A stretch of DNA of 61,444 bases from Cyanothece sp. BG0011 (GCF_003013815.1 NZ_PRLH01000094.1:1-61444), one strand, 5' to 3'. Positions 43,752-54,518 are shown, numbered from the stretch's first letter. Notes: generated by a model from the sequence alone, not told the origin. Numbers and translations: made by a program.

Positions 43752-44128
43752 TGAGTAGACAAACATGGTCAAGTATTAGTGTTTATGATTTTTTTCGTAC
43801 CTATAATTGGACAGGAGAAAAGATCACAGTTACCCCTTTAACATCAAAGGATTTTAGTCATCAAAATGAGGATTTATTTTCATTAAATTTAGGAGAGTTT
43901 CTCTTAAAATCGAATTGGACAGGAAAACAAGAAAAAGGTTTTACAACACAGTCTCTTCAACTATCAAATCAATCTTTACTAAGTTTATCTGTGAGAAACT
44001 TTTTTCAATCTGTGGGTTGGAAAAGTAACCCAAATATTGCCCCCGTTGCTAAACCCTACTCAGCCAATAATTTAATTAATTCGTCCTCTACCAACCTAGA
44101 TTTAGACAATTTATCGGATTTATTTTAG
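43748..44128 (+). CDS. Slr0145-like protein with three copies of a short aromatic motif
   Basis: A 126-aa protein, coupled to the upstream gene by a 4-nt overlap. A motif of the form S[VL]xxF[FL]xxxxW occurs three times: SVYDFFRTYNWTG (about 11-23), NLGEFLLKSNWTG (about 47-59) and SVRNFFQSVGWKS (about 82-94), separated by 23-24 polar residues. The regular spacing suggests three equivalent docking peptides on a flexible chain. No enzymatic motif. It is second in the PAP-type operon. Confidence 0.8.
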   Translation: MMSRQTWSSISVYDFFRTYNWTGEKITVTPLTSKDFSHQNEDLFSLNLGEFLLKSNWTGKQEKGFTTQSLQLSNQSLLSLSVRNFFQSVGWKSNPNIAPVAKPYSANNLINSSSTNLDLDNLSDLF

Positions 44129-44137
44129 AGTAACATC

Positions 44138-44632
44138 ATGCAAAAAGATTTTGAAACTTTATTCTACGAAGCAGAAGATCACTATCTTCAAGCCTCAGAA
44201 TTACTGACCCTAAAAAACAGTGCTGATACCCTTAAAAAACGGCTAGAAATTTATCGATTTTTAAGAGACCAAGAGATTAGCATTTTTCAGTTAGTTGCTG
44301 ATCATTTAGTAGAGACATTTCCGAATGAGAATCCCCAACGGTTAGAAAAAGGTTTAAAACATTGGATTTCCGTGGTACGTTATGCTGCTATGGCCATGTT
44401 ATTAAATAATCCTGATTATTTCAGACATCGTATTTTAGAATGGCTCACAGATATTGTTCAAGCTCAAGAAATGGTAACTATTGAAACCCAGATTTTTGAG
44501 AAGTTAAAACAAGGATTAGAAGAGATGCTTTCCTCGGAGCAAATGGAACTTTTTAGTCCCTTTTTAGAGCAAGCAAAAATCACTTTATTAGAAACAAAAT
44601 CCCAATCTGAAACCTTAATGATAGGAGAATAA
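44138..44632 (+). CDS. Slr0146-like protein, phycobilisome-fold-like
   Basis: A 164-aa all-helical protein. The segment LEKGLKHWISVVRYAAMAMLLNNPDYFRHRILEWLTDIVQ, and its layout, recall the globin-like phycobiliprotein fold (RDxxxxLRxxxYAxxxGD). No chromophore-binding Cys is present at the usual place. A further protein of this kind lies four genes on (45854-46327). It may bind or resemble a bilin protein during photosystem assembly; this is inference. Confidence 0.7.
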   Translation: MQKDFETLFYEAEDHYLQASELLTLKNSADTLKKRLEIYRFLRDQEISIFQLVADHLVETFPNENPQRLEKGLKHWISVVRYAAMAMLLNNPDYFRHRILEWLTDIVQAQEMVTIETQIFEKLKQGLEEMLSSEQMELFSPFLEQAKITLLETKSQSETLMIGE

Positions 44633-44637
44633 ATAAC

Positions 44638-45312
44638 ATGATTGATGTTGCCAATTTAGTCGAAGAATCTTCCGTAAAAGGTAATTATTTTTCCCACGAT
44701 GTTTATTTACAAGGAGACTTTGAATTTGGTTTATTAGAAAACCGTAGTGGTTCCCGTTTATTAGCATTACCTCAACCTTTATTAGAAGCTCTTTATGTTA
44801 CCTTAGAAGATGAATTAGGAGCAGGAAGTAGTGTTGCTTTATTCAGTTGTGGTCGTTGGTGGGGCAAAAATTTTTATCAACGATTTGCTGATGAATTAGG
44901 AGAATACTACGGAAAACCTTTAGCAGAAATAGAGATGATTCAATTCATCCAATCTTTAAAACAGTGTTGGAAAACCCACGGATGGGGAACCTTAGATATT
45001 GATTTAAAATATTATCAAAATGGTTTCTTAATTCCTAAAATAGTTAACTCTCCCTTTGCTCAATTTGCTCCTAAAAATTTGCGGTTTATGTGTTTTTTAG
45101 AAGCAGGAATTTTAAGTGCTTTTTTCAGTCAACTGACAGGAGAAGATTTAGACTGTATTCAAACAAACTGTGAATCTATGGGTGCTAATTCTAATCGTTT
45201 TGTCATTGGTTTAGCTGAGAGAATTAAACCGATAAAAACCTGGCTAGAAGAGGGATATAATCATGAAACAATCATGGAATTATTATGCCGAAATCAATCT
45301 CAAAGTAAATAA
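44638..45312 (+). CDS. Second V4R-domain protein (Slr0147-like)
   Basis: A 224-aa protein with a V4R domain homologous to that at 43026 (LEDELGAGSSVALFSCGRWWGKNF; CFLEAGILSAFFSQLTGEDLDCIQ). In the C-terminal pattern CESMGANSNRFVIG the second Cys of CxxxGxxxC is replaced by Asn/Ser, so a metal or redox site there is unlikely. Two unequal V4R proteins in one operon suggest a heteromeric complex. Confidence 0.85.
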   Translation: MIDVANLVEESSVKGNYFSHDVYLQGDFEFGLLENRSGSRLLALPQPLLEALYVTLEDELGAGSSVALFSCGRWWGKNFYQRFADELGEYYGKPLAEIEMIQFIQSLKQCWKTHGWGTLDIDLKYYQNGFLIPKIVNSPFAQFAPKNLRFMCFLEAGILSAFFSQLTGEDLDCIQTNCESMGANSNRFVIGLAERIKPIKTWLEEGYNHETIMELLCRNQSQSK

Positions 45313-45333
45313 TTAATTTAGGAGCATTAAAAC

Positions 45334-45816
45334 ATGGCAAAAAAAGTTAAACTTGACCCTATTAACCAACAAGTTGATATACAAACTAATGATCATCTTT
45401 TAAGCGGTTTACTAGCTAAGGATTTGAATGTTTGGAAAGAGTGTGGCGGCCGGGGAATGTGTTCCACTTGCCATGTTTTTATCACAGAAGGAATGGAGAG
45501 TTTATCTCCTGTTAACCGCCGAGAAATTCGCACAATGGAAGTCATTACCACTGCCAATAAATGCTCTCGTTTAGCTTGTCAAGCAAGGGTTATCGGGGAA
45601 GGAGTCGTAGTAGAAATTCCTTCGGGGATGTATGTCAGTGAAATCGAAAATATTGAAGATTTAATTGGCAGTCGTGCTAAGGAAAATATACTCCATCCTA
45701 TTAACGGTTCTATTTTAGTTGAAGAAGGAAAGTTAGTCACCCGAACTATGATTACTCAACTAAAAGATACTCAAATTGAAGTATCAGAATATATGGCAAA
45801 AATTCAAGATGCTTAG
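45334..45816 (+). CDS. Adrenodoxin-type [2Fe-2S] ferredoxin (Slr0148-like)
   Basis: A 160-aa protein. The cluster ligands are Cys37, Cys43 and Cys46 (C-x5-C-x2-C in ECGGRGMCSTCHVF) plus Cys82 in LACQARV, the adrenodoxin-like spacing. About 60 residues follow the ferredoxin domain, an extra tail of unknown use. It is fifth in the operon and would carry electrons to an unidentified partner, perhaps the V4R proteins. Confidence 0.87.
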   Translation: MAKKVKLDPINQQVDIQTNDHLLSGLLAKDLNVWKECGGRGMCSTCHVFITEGMESLSPVNRREIRTMEVITTANKCSRLACQARVIGEGVVVEIPSGMYVSEIENIEDLIGSRAKENILHPINGSILVEEGKLVTRTMITQLKDTQIEVSEYMAKIQDA

Positions 45817-45853
45817 TTGTTTTTAATTCTAATTCTTGTTTGGAGAAATAACA

Positions 45854-46327
45854 ATGTTAACCCAGTTTTCAAAGTTAAGTTTAGATACGGATGGTCGCTA
45901 TGCAACGGATACTGAATTAAAGTTTATTGACGACTATTTAAACTCGGTCGATATGCGGATTCAAACCTACGAAAAAATTAAGGAGAATGAAGAAGCAATC
46001 TTACAAGAAGTTGATGCAAAAATGCACGAACTAAACAAAAATAATTGCTTGTATAAAATGGATGAACATGGCAAAGAAATTTGTCGGCGCGATCGAAAAC
46101 AAGCTATTAAATATAGCAGTGCAGCTATGTTAATCAATGATTTAGACCGGTTACGAGATGGTCTTTTAATTTGGTTACAAACCATCGTTCGTGCGGTAGG
46201 ATACGAGCATTTTGTTCGGACTCACTACCCCATTATTCAGGAAGTTATTCAACAATATTTAACCCCTGAAGAAGCTAAGTTTATTTTACCAGCTTTACAA
46301 CTCGACTGTACCATTTTGGGTGCATAA
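45854..46327 (+). CDS. Slr0149-like protein, phycobilisome superfamily-like
   Basis: 157 aa from ATG 45854, with GGAGAA at 45842; an upstream TTG at 45836 is less likely. YATDTELKFIDDYLNSVDMRIQTYEKI and CRRDRKQAIKYSSAAMLINDLDRL follow the phycobiliprotein pattern, with Cys before RxD at the place where allophycocyanin binds bilin. Bilin attachment is possible but unproven. It pairs with the 44138 protein as the two phycobilisome-like members of the operon. Confidence 0.75.
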   Translation: MLTQFSKLSLDTDGRYATDTELKFIDDYLNSVDMRIQTYEKIKENEEAILQEVDAKMHELNKNNCLYKMDEHGKEICRRDRKQAIKYSSAAMLINDLDRLRDGLLIWLQTIVRAVGYEHFVRTHYPIIQEVIQQYLTPEEAKFILPALQLDCTILGA

Positions 46328-46371
46328 ACTTGTTAGTATTTGTTCATTAATTTAACATTGAGGATCTAAAC

Positions 46372-46692
46372 ATGAGTCAACAGGAAGGAAAATTTCAAGT
46401 AACCTTAATTAATCCTAAAAGAAGGTTAAAAAAGACTATAAATGTTGCCCCTGGGGAGTATATTCTTGATATTGCTGAATCAGAAGGAATTGAACATCCT
46501 TGTTCCTGTCGTGCAGCCTCTTGTTTTGACTGTTTAGGTAAAGTAATGGCAGGAAAAATTGAACAAACAGAAAAGGCTGAATCTTTTCTGAAACCCGACG
46601 AATTAGAGCAAGGATATGTTTTGCTTTGTGCTTGTTCTCCCACTTCTGACTGTACCATTTTAACCCATCAAGAAGAAGAATATTTAGTTTAG
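46372..46692 (+). CDS. Plant-type [2Fe-2S] ferredoxin (Slr0150-like)
   Basis: A 106-aa protein. Ligands Cys46, Cys51, Cys54 and Cys86 fit C-x4-C-x2-C...C. Extra cysteines (Cys44, Cys88) flank the cluster. It differs from the C-x5-C ferredoxin three genes upstream, so one operon carries two ferredoxin classes. It is a divergent relative of photosynthetic ferredoxin PetF, with a shortened C-terminus. Confidence 0.9.
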   Translation: MSQQEGKFQVTLINPKRRLKKTINVAPGEYILDIAESEGIEHPCSCRAASCFDCLGKVMAGKIEQTEKAESFLKPDELEQGYVLLCACSPTSDCTILTHQEEEYLV

Positions 46693-46743
46693 TCTTGGGT
46701 CATTAATTATCATTCATTCCACCGTAAAACGGAATTTAATATC

Positions 46744-47691
46744 ATGGAAAATCAAGTTGAACAGCAAGAATTAAACAATGACAATAGCAAGAACAACCTA
46801 TCTGATCTTTTCGATTTATTATCAGGTATTGGTCTAGTAGGTGGGGCGGTTGGCTCTTTTTTTGGTAACGCTGCTTTTGCTGCAATTCCTATTTCTTTTT
46901 CCGTGGCTTTACAAATTGCTAATCGTCGCCAATTAAAAGTAGATTTAGCTCAATTACAAGAAAGTTCGGTAATCCAACTCACCGAACAAATGAATAATAA
47001 TCAAGGGACTATTTTAGAACAATTTAAACAGTTCAGAAAAGAAAGTGAAGATCAATTAAATCAACAAGATCAAAAAGTTCAAACCATTGTGAGTGAACTA
47101 TCAGAGAAAATCACAAATAACCAAGAATCTTGTAATTTACTCAAAGTCGAAAAAGATCAATTAAATCAGTTGACCCATTCCCTAGAATCTCAACTGAATA
47201 AAATTCAGAATGTTGTTGAAACCTTACAAAAGATTGAAAATACGTCTCAAGTGATTCGTACGAATCCTCAAGGGGTTGATGCTTATTACGAAAGAGGTTT
47301 AAGTCATCAAAAATTAGGGGATAAAACAGGAGCTATAGAAGACTATACCGAAGCTCTCCATCTTGACTCCACTTATGCAAAAGCGTATCATAATCGGGGT
47401 ATTCTCTTAGCAGAAATGGGGAATAAAAAACAAGCAGTTGAAGATTTAAGATTAGCTGCTAAATATTATTTTGACCAAGGAGACATTGAAAGCTACGAAA
47501 AAGCGAGAAATTTGAGCAAAGAATTTTATGAAGTCCGTCATTCTATTCTGGATGATAAAGTAATTGATTCGATGGTTTCTCAAGAATTGACTAGGGAAGA
47601 AAATTCATCTCAGGAAGTGAATTTAATTACGGTTGGTAGTCTTTTTGAAGATGATGGAGATGCTGAAGAAAGCATTAGTATGCTTGGGTAA
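46744..47691 (+). CDS. TPR membrane protein (Slr0151-like)
   Basis: A 315-aa protein. A hydrophobic segment (LLSGIGLVGGAVGSFFGNAAFAAIPISFSVAL, about 26-57) anchors it. A coiled-coil region follows (about 70-170), then at least two TPR units (YYERGLSHQKLGDKTGAIEDYTEALHL; AYHNRGILLAEMGNKKQAVEDL). Its Synechocystis counterpart is a thylakoid protein linked to photosystem II repair. It is the last gene of this operon; the kinase that follows in Synechocystis (slr0152) is not here. A strong terminator lies 46 nt on. Confidence 0.87.
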   Translation: MENQVEQQELNNDNSKNNLSDLFDLLSGIGLVGGAVGSFFGNAAFAAIPISFSVALQIANRRQLKVDLAQLQESSVIQLTEQMNNNQGTILEQFKQFRKESEDQLNQQDQKVQTIVSELSEKITNNQESCNLLKVEKDQLNQLTHSLESQLNKIQNVVETLQKIENTSQVIRTNPQGVDAYYERGLSHQKLGDKTGAIEDYTEALHLDSTYAKAYHNRGILLAEMGNKKQAVEDLRLAAKYYFDQGDIESYEKARNLSKEFYEVRHSILDDKVIDSMVSQELTREENSSQEVNLITVGSLFEDDGDAEESISMLG

Positions 47692-47736
47692 ATCATTTTC
47701 AACTCATTTCAATTTTGTGTCTTAATTCTCCTTGCT

Positions 47737-47770
47737 AACAGTGATCTATCATTGGATCACTGTTTTTTTT
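47737..47770 (+). terminator. Intrinsic terminator of the PAP-type operon
   Basis: CAGTGATC (47739-47746) and GATCACTG (47755-47762) form a perfect 8-bp stem with an 8-nt loop and are followed by eight T. It ends the eight-gene operon. Confidence 0.92.
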
Positions 47771-47857
47771 GAGGCAATCCTTTGACTCGGAAAACAGGCT
47801 CTAACCTAGGGATTATAAGGGTTTCCTAGGGATTAAAAAAATTTTCTCCCCAAACCC

Positions 47858-47887
47858 TTGACAAATTTTTTGAGAACTTGTTATGAT
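47858..47887 (+). promoter_or_regulatory. Promoter of tRNA-Asp
   Basis: TTGACA (47858-47863) and TATGAT (47882-47887) are separated by 18 bp, close to the sigma-70 consensus. Transcription would start near 47894, about 15 nt before the tRNA. Confidence 0.75.
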
Positions 47888-47908
47888 TATATTCGGCTCA
47901 AAAAACAA

Positions 47909-47982
47909 GGGACTGTAGTTCAACTGGTTAGAGCACCGCCCTGTCACGGCGGAAGTTGCGGGTTCGAGCCCCGTCAGTCCCG
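47909..47982 (+). tRNA. tRNA-Asp (GTC)
   Basis: A 74-nt cloverleaf. The acceptor stem GGGACTG/CAGTCCC closes with G as discriminator. The anticodon loop CTGTCAC reads GTC. GGTTCGAGCC forms the T arm. CCA is not encoded. A near-consensus promoter lies upstream. Confidence 0.96.
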
Positions 47983-48052
47983 TAAAATGATAAATAATAA
48001 TAAAGCCCGCAAAAGCAGGCTAATGAGTGATTAAAAGATACTTAATTATTAT

Positions 48053-48424
48053 TTAAAATTCGTCATCGCCTCCTGAATAGCTACCCACCAAACCCGGATC
48101 ATTATCCCGTTTCGATCCCAATAAATCTAAACGATCAACATGGACGACAGGACTAGAACGATTTGTCCCTGTGTTACGATCTGTCCAAGTTTCAATTTCT
48201 AGGGAACCCTGAATTCCAATTAAACTGCCTTTTTTAACATAGCTAGCAGCGATTTCTGCGCTTTTTCCCCAAAATTTAAGGTTAAACCAATCAGGTTGAT
48301 CGGTTCGACTAGAACGGCGATTAACAGCTATGGTTAAGGTACATAAAACGGTTCCCGATTCAAAATATCTGACTTCAGGATCTCGACCAGCACGACCCAC
48401 TAAATTAACAACATTTAAACCCAT
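48053..48424 (-). CDS. ssb: Single-stranded DNA-binding protein
   Basis: A 123-aa OB-fold protein: NLVGRAGRDPEVRYFESGTVLCTLTIAVNRR and WFNLKFWGKSAEIAASYVKKGS. The acidic C-terminal tip GGDDEF is the partner-binding tail seen in SSB. It coats single-stranded DNA in replication and repair. It is shorter than the 180-aa E. coli type, as is common for cyanobacteria. Confidence 0.93.
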   Translation of the reverse strand: MGLNVVNLVGRAGRDPEVRYFESGTVLCTLTIAVNRRSSRTDQPDWFNLKFWGKSAEIAASYVKKGSLIGIQGSLEIETWTDRNTGTNRSSPVVHVDRLDLLGSKRDNDPGLVGSYSGGDDEF

Positions 48425-48681
48425 AACGCTATACTCAAGTTAAAGTGATACTAACGTATTTTATCCTTTTTGAGGGCTAGATGACCATGATGGGAACAAA
48501 TCCTCCTCAACCCCTGTCAAGACTCCCGTAACTGATAAATTCTACTTACCCTTAAAAGGTTTTCTAGTATAAATTAATTAATATCGCTAGACTTACTAAA
48601 AGAAACGTAATAAAATCCGTTCGATCCCCTGTGGATCATCGAGTCATAGCAGTCTTTTATAATTAAGGGGCATAAACAAAC

Positions 48682-49725
48682 GTGGGTATTTTTAATCGTT
48701 TTTCTCTCTCAAGAGATATGGGCATAGATTTAGGCACAGCTAACACCCTAGTCTATGTATCCGGTAAAGGTATTGTACTTGAAGAGCCATCCGTCGTGGC
48801 CATTGATCAAGATCGAAAAATTCCCCTAGCGGTTGGGGAAGAAGCCAAGAAAATGTTAGGACGGACACCCGGTAACGTGGTGGCCTTGCGTCCGTTGCGA
48901 GATGGGGTCATCGCCGACTTTCTCAGTGCCATGATTATGCTCAAAGAGTTTATTCAACGGGCCCACGAAGGCAGCCCTTTAGGCAACCCTCGCATGGTTA
49001 TTGGCATTCCCAGTGGTATTACAGAAGTAGAACGACGAGCCGTCATTGATGCTGCTAGAGAAGCCGGTGCGAGGGATGTCGGATTAATCGAAGAACCGGT
49101 TGCAGCAGCCTTAGGAGCCGGTTTACCTGTCACAGAAGCCACCGGAAACATGATTGTAGACATCGGTGGTGGAACTACTGAAGTCGCCGTCTTAAGTTTA
49201 CAAGGACGAGTCTTAAGCGAGTCCGTCAGGGTAGCAGGAGACGAGTTAACGGACTCCATTATTCAGTACATGAAAAAAGTCCATAACATGGTCATTGGGG
49301 AACGCACCGCCGAAGAAATTAAAATTCGCTTAGCCTCTGCTTATCCCATGCGTCACGACGAAGAACCAAAAATGGAAGTGCGAGGATTACATCTAATGTC
49401 AGGGTTACCTCGTACTGTCACCATAAAAGGGGAAGAAATCCGCGAAAGCATGGCCGAACCTTTGGCCGTGATTGTTGATGCCATCAAACGTACACTAGAA
49501 CGGACTCCCCCAGAATTAGCTGCCGATATTATCGATCGCGGTATCATGTTGGCCGGCGGTGGGGCTTTATTACGGGGCATTGATACCCTACTCTCCCATG
49601 AAACCGGTATTGTCACCCACATTGCAGAAGATCCCTTACGCTGTGTGGTGAAAGGAACTGGGGAAGTATTAAAAAATCCCACGGTTTTAGATCGGGTCAT
49701 GAGTCAAAGTTCTCAAATGATGTAA
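48682..49725 (+). CDS. mreB: Rod-shape actin-like protein MreB
   Basis: 347 aa from GTG 48682. MGIDLGTANTLVYVSGKGIVL (phosphate 1), IVDIGGGTTEVAVLS (phosphate 2) and MLAGGGALLRGIDTLL are the actin-fold ATP-binding motifs. It polymerises beneath the membrane to direct lateral wall synthesis. First of the mreBCD operon (25-nt gap to mreC). Confidence 0.97.
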   Translation: MGIFNRFSLSRDMGIDLGTANTLVYVSGKGIVLEEPSVVAIDQDRKIPLAVGEEAKKMLGRTPGNVVALRPLRDGVIADFLSAMIMLKEFIQRAHEGSPLGNPRMVIGIPSGITEVERRAVIDAAREAGARDVGLIEEPVAAALGAGLPVTEATGNMIVDIGGGTTEVAVLSLQGRVLSESVRVAGDELTDSIIQYMKKVHNMVIGERTAEEIKIRLASAYPMRHDEEPKMEVRGLHLMSGLPRTVTIKGEEIRESMAEPLAVIVDAIKRTLERTPPELAADIIDRGIMLAGGGALLRGIDTLLSHETGIVTHIAEDPLRCVVKGTGEVLKNPTVLDRVMSQSSQMM

Positions 49726-49750
49726 ACAGTAGAGAAATAGGCAAACAATC

Positions 49751-50497
49751 GTGATAATACGTCGTTGGTACGGTCGATATGGTTCTAAACTGGTGTGGGC
49801 AGCAGTCGCTTTAGGGATTGGCTGGTTTTTACGTCAGACCCAAGGGGCCCCAATTTTAGAACTGTATTACTGGGTCAGTCGTCCCTTACGGTCCGAGTCC
49901 CCTGAACTGCTACAAGAGAGACTAACCAACGCACGTATTACAGAACTACAACAGCGAGTGACGGAATTAGAGCGAAAAAACCAACAGTTACAGAAGTTAT
50001 TAGGCTATTTTGAAGCACAAAAACAAGAGGTGATCGTTGCCCCTATCATTGGCCGTAGTGTAGATGATTGGTGGAAACAAATTGTTTTAGGCCGGGGCAG
50101 TGAAGATGGCATCGAAGTGGGTTTTGTGGTCACCGGCATTGGGGGTTTAATTGGGCGTATTGTCGATGTTACCCCGAATACCAGTCGGGTCCTCTTGATT
50201 AGTGATCCCACCAGTCGTGTCGGGGGTAGAGTGAGTCGTACGGGAACCATGGGGGTGGTGATTGGGGGTAGTTCTCGCATCGCTGTGATGCGCTTTTTTG
50301 AGAAGGTTCCTAAAGTGAGTCCTGGGGATACCATAACTACGTCGCCCGTAAGTCGTTTATTTCCCGATGCTTTACCCATTGGACGCATTCAATCGGTGGA
50401 TTTAGAAAAAGGCCCGGCCCCAGAAGCTAAAGTCTTATTAACTGCCCCCCTTGATGACTTGGAATGGGCGGTGATTCATCCTTATCAAAGTAAATAA
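49751..50497 (+). CDS. mreC: Cell-shape protein MreC
   Basis: 248 aa from GTG 49751. N-terminal basic residues and a membrane helix (LVWAAVALGIGWFL) are followed by a coiled coil (about 50-90, ending RKNQQLQKLL) and the beta-barrel domain (APIIGRSVDDWWKQIVLGRGSEDGIEVG; SDPTSRVGGRVSRTG). It links MreB filaments to peptidoglycan synthases on the periplasmic side. Confidence 0.95.
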   Translation: MIIRRWYGRYGSKLVWAAVALGIGWFLRQTQGAPILELYYWVSRPLRSESPELLQERLTNARITELQQRVTELERKNQQLQKLLGYFEAQKQEVIVAPIIGRSVDDWWKQIVLGRGSEDGIEVGFVVTGIGGLIGRIVDVTPNTSRVLLISDPTSRVGGRVSRTGTMGVVIGGSSRIAVMRFFEKVPKVSPGDTITTSPVSRLFPDALPIGRIQSVDLEKGPAPEAKVLLTAPLDDLEWAVIHPYQSK

Positions 50498-50503
50498 ATC
50501 AGT

Positions 50504-51052
50504 ATGATGACCTTTTGGAGACGATATTCATTCCTCAATAAAGTCGTGATCGCTGGTTCTGCGACTCTCTGTTTATTATTGTCTCTGACTCGTCTTCCGG
50601 GAATGGAATTACTCGGTATTGGTACCAATTGGATTTTAATTTGGGTGGTGGTGTGGAGTACCAAAAGAAGCGTCTTTCAAGGAGCGATCGCAGGATTAGT
50701 TATGGGATTGATTCAAGATGGTTTAACCGGTGCTTATCCCTCTCATATCATTAGTTTAGTGGTGGTTGGGGTGTTAACGGCACGTCTGCAAAAACATAAA
50801 TATATTCACGAGGATTTTATTTCTGTCGCTTTGATTGTTTTCTTCATGGTGATCATCGCTGAAAGTATTACTTCAGTTCAATATGTTATCGGCCGTACAC
50901 GAACGTTTGAAGATGTTTGGCAAGAGTATCAACAATTAGTTTTATCCTCAGCTATTTTGAGTAGTTTATGGGCCCCTGTTTTGTACTATCCCCTTAATTC
51001 TTGGTGGGAAAATAATCCTATCCGTAATGCTAAAGCCACAAAACTGAATTAA
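50504..51052 (+). CDS. mreD: Cell-shape protein MreD
   Basis: A 182-aa protein with five predicted membrane helices and the MreD pattern WILIWVVVWSTKRSVFQGAIAGLVMGLIQDGLTG. It starts 6 nt after the mreC stop, completing the operon. It stabilises the MreBC complex. Confidence 0.92.
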   Translation: MMTFWRRYSFLNKVVIAGSATLCLLLSLTRLPGMELLGIGTNWILIWVVVWSTKRSVFQGAIAGLVMGLIQDGLTGAYPSHIISLVVVGVLTARLQKHKYIHEDFISVALIVFFMVIIAESITSVQYVIGRTRTFEDVWQEYQQLVLSSAILSSLWAPVLYYPLNSWWENNPIRNAKATKLN

Positions 51053-51126
51053 GTTAAATATTGGAACATTATGGCATTTTTATTGGTCTTAAAAATTGTA
51101 CTTTGTGAATATAGATAGACTTAACC

Positions 51127-51372
51127 TTGCCATTTACTATTATTTCACCAACTCCAGGTCCAACCACAAAAGAGCGAATTTTAGAGTTGATTTTAACTCA
51201 CCCCGAAGGAATAACAGTCAAAACATTAAGCGATCGCTTAAATCGTCCTGTTTCTATGATTAATTATTGTTTAAAAGATTTGAAAGGATCAAAATTTATA
51301 CAAGCCAAATTAAACTCGCAAAATAAACAATGGGTTTATTATCCTGTTAGTTCTTTTGAGGATATCAAATAA
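51127..51372 (+). CDS. Small winged-helix-like protein
   Basis: 81 aa from TTG 51127. The region KERILELILTHPEGITVKTLSDRLNRPVSMINYCLKDLKGSKFIQAKL has the layout of a winged helix-turn-helix DNA-binding domain, followed by a beta-hairpin wing (KQWVYYPVSS). It could be a small regulator; the target is unknown. It stands between mreD and typA on the same strand. Confidence 0.6.
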   Translation: MPFTIISPTPGPTTKERILELILTHPEGITVKTLSDRLNRPVSMINYCLKDLKGSKFIQAKLNSQNKQWVYYPVSSFEDIK

Positions 51373-51547
51373 GCAATATGATTTTTGGGAAAATGAAAAA
51401 TAATCTTTAAACTTTTTTATGCATTTTCCTAGGGCTAATGGAATTAGCCTTTATTTATAAAGTTTTTATCCAACTATCCCTAAACTAAGCTAGAATTGTG
51501 AAGAAATCTGTAGTAATGTAACTATACTCTTCTCACTACCGTATCCT

Positions 51548-53341
<1,794 letters not shown>

Positions 53342-53350
53342 ACCTTGTAG

Positions 53351-53372
53351 GGTGGGCAATGCCCACCTTTTT
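53351..53372 (+). terminator. Intrinsic terminator of typA, repeat-derived
   Basis: GGTGGGC (53351-53357) and GCCCACC (53361-53367) form a perfect stem with an AAT loop, followed by TTTTT. The 17-mer at 53345-53361 is identical to 35554-35570, so a dispersed palindromic repeat has been used as a terminator. The rest of the gap to 53648 is A+T-rich; a 25-codon frame at about 53419 is too short to support. Confidence 0.88.
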
Positions 53373-53648
53373 AGTAGGGTAGAATAAAATAATAAGAGAT
53401 GTTAGCAATATCATAAAAATGGCAAAGATTGATTTTATAGAAGACCTAAAACCAAAATTTTTACACAAAATAAAACTAAAGAAAAATATAATCTAGAAAC
53501 TATTTGATATCATTACTTCAATATCATTCTTAGACTTTTATAGGAAAACATCAAGTAATTTCCGACTTTTGTTAGCAATTATCTTGACTAAAAATAATTT
53601 GATCGCTATGATGACAATAAGTAGCAAAATAAATCAGGGGAGTATTAT

Positions 53649-54518
53649 ATGGAATTATCTGATTTTAAATCTTTTTTAGGAAAACCTATTTATGAAGATA
53701 AAAATGTTTTAATTTATCAGGGAGATTCTTTAGAATTAATCAATTATATACCTGAAGGATCTTTACCCTTAACTATCACGTCACCTCCTTATAATATTGG
53801 CAAAGAATACGAATCTATTTTAGAATTAGATGATTATATTGAATGGATAGCTAAATGGATCAATCAAGTATATCGTTGTACATCCTCTCATGGTTCATTT
53901 TGGCTAAACTTAGGTTATTTATCAATTCCTAAAAAAGCAAAAGCAATTCCCATTCCTTACTTAATTTGGGATCAAGTTCCTTTTTATTTAATACAAGAAA
54001 TTGTTTGGAATTATAGTGCAGGTGTAGCAGGAAAACTATTCTTTTCACCGAGAAATGAGAAATTTTTATGGTATGTAAAAGATCCGAACAATTATGTTTT
54101 TAATTTAGATGATATTCGTGATCCAAATGTTAAATATCCTAATCAGAGGAAAAATGGTAAATTAAAATGTAATACTAAAGGAAAAAATCCTACTGATGTT
54201 TGGCAAATTCCTAAAGTAACATCAGGGAAAAATAGAAGTTCTAAAGAAAGAACTCCTCATCCTGCACAATTCCCTGTTCAATTAGTCAGTCGTATTATAT
54301 TAGCAAGTAGTGATATTAATGACATTGTTTTTGATCCTTTTTTGGGATCAGGATCAACCGCAGAAGCCGCTATAAAAAGCGGTCGTAAAGTAATTGGATT
54401 TGAAATAAACGAAAATTATATTAATATTGCTATAGAAAGAATAAAAAATATTTGTTATGACGATCAACAGAAAATAAAACAAGGAAATTTATTTGATATT
54501 ATGGTTAGTAACTCTTGA
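53649..54518 (+). CDS. Type II DNA methyltransferase, beta class (probably N4-cytosine)
   Basis: A 289-aa protein. Motif IV TSPPYN (44-49) comes first and motif I FDPFLGSGST (228-237) near the C-terminus, the order of the beta class. TSPPY favours N4-cytosine over N6-adenine methylation, though not decisively. The target-recognition region is in the middle. It protects DNA against the convergent endonuclease; the 3' ends overlap by 14 bp. It is very A+T-rich compared with typA, suggesting horizontal origin. Confidence 0.9.
   Translation: MELSDFKSFLGKPIYEDKNVLIYQGDSLELINYIPEGSLPLTITSPPYNIGKEYESILELDDYIEWIAKWINQVYRCTSSHGSFWLNLGYLSIPKKAKAIPIPYLIWDQVPFYLIQEIVWNYSAGVAGKLFFSPRNEKFLWYVKDPNNYVFNLDDIRDPNVKYPNQRKNGKLKCNTKGKNPTDVWQIPKVTSGKNRSSKERTPHPAQFPVQLVSRIILASSDINDIVFDPFLGSGSTAEAAIKSGRKVIGFEINENYINIAIERIKNICYDDQQKIKQGNLFDIMVSNS

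Noticed and set aside
53419-53496. 25-codon frame MAKIDFIEDLKPKF... between typA and the methyltransferase
   Set aside because: Too short and low-complexity; no ribosome-binding site or homologue recognised.
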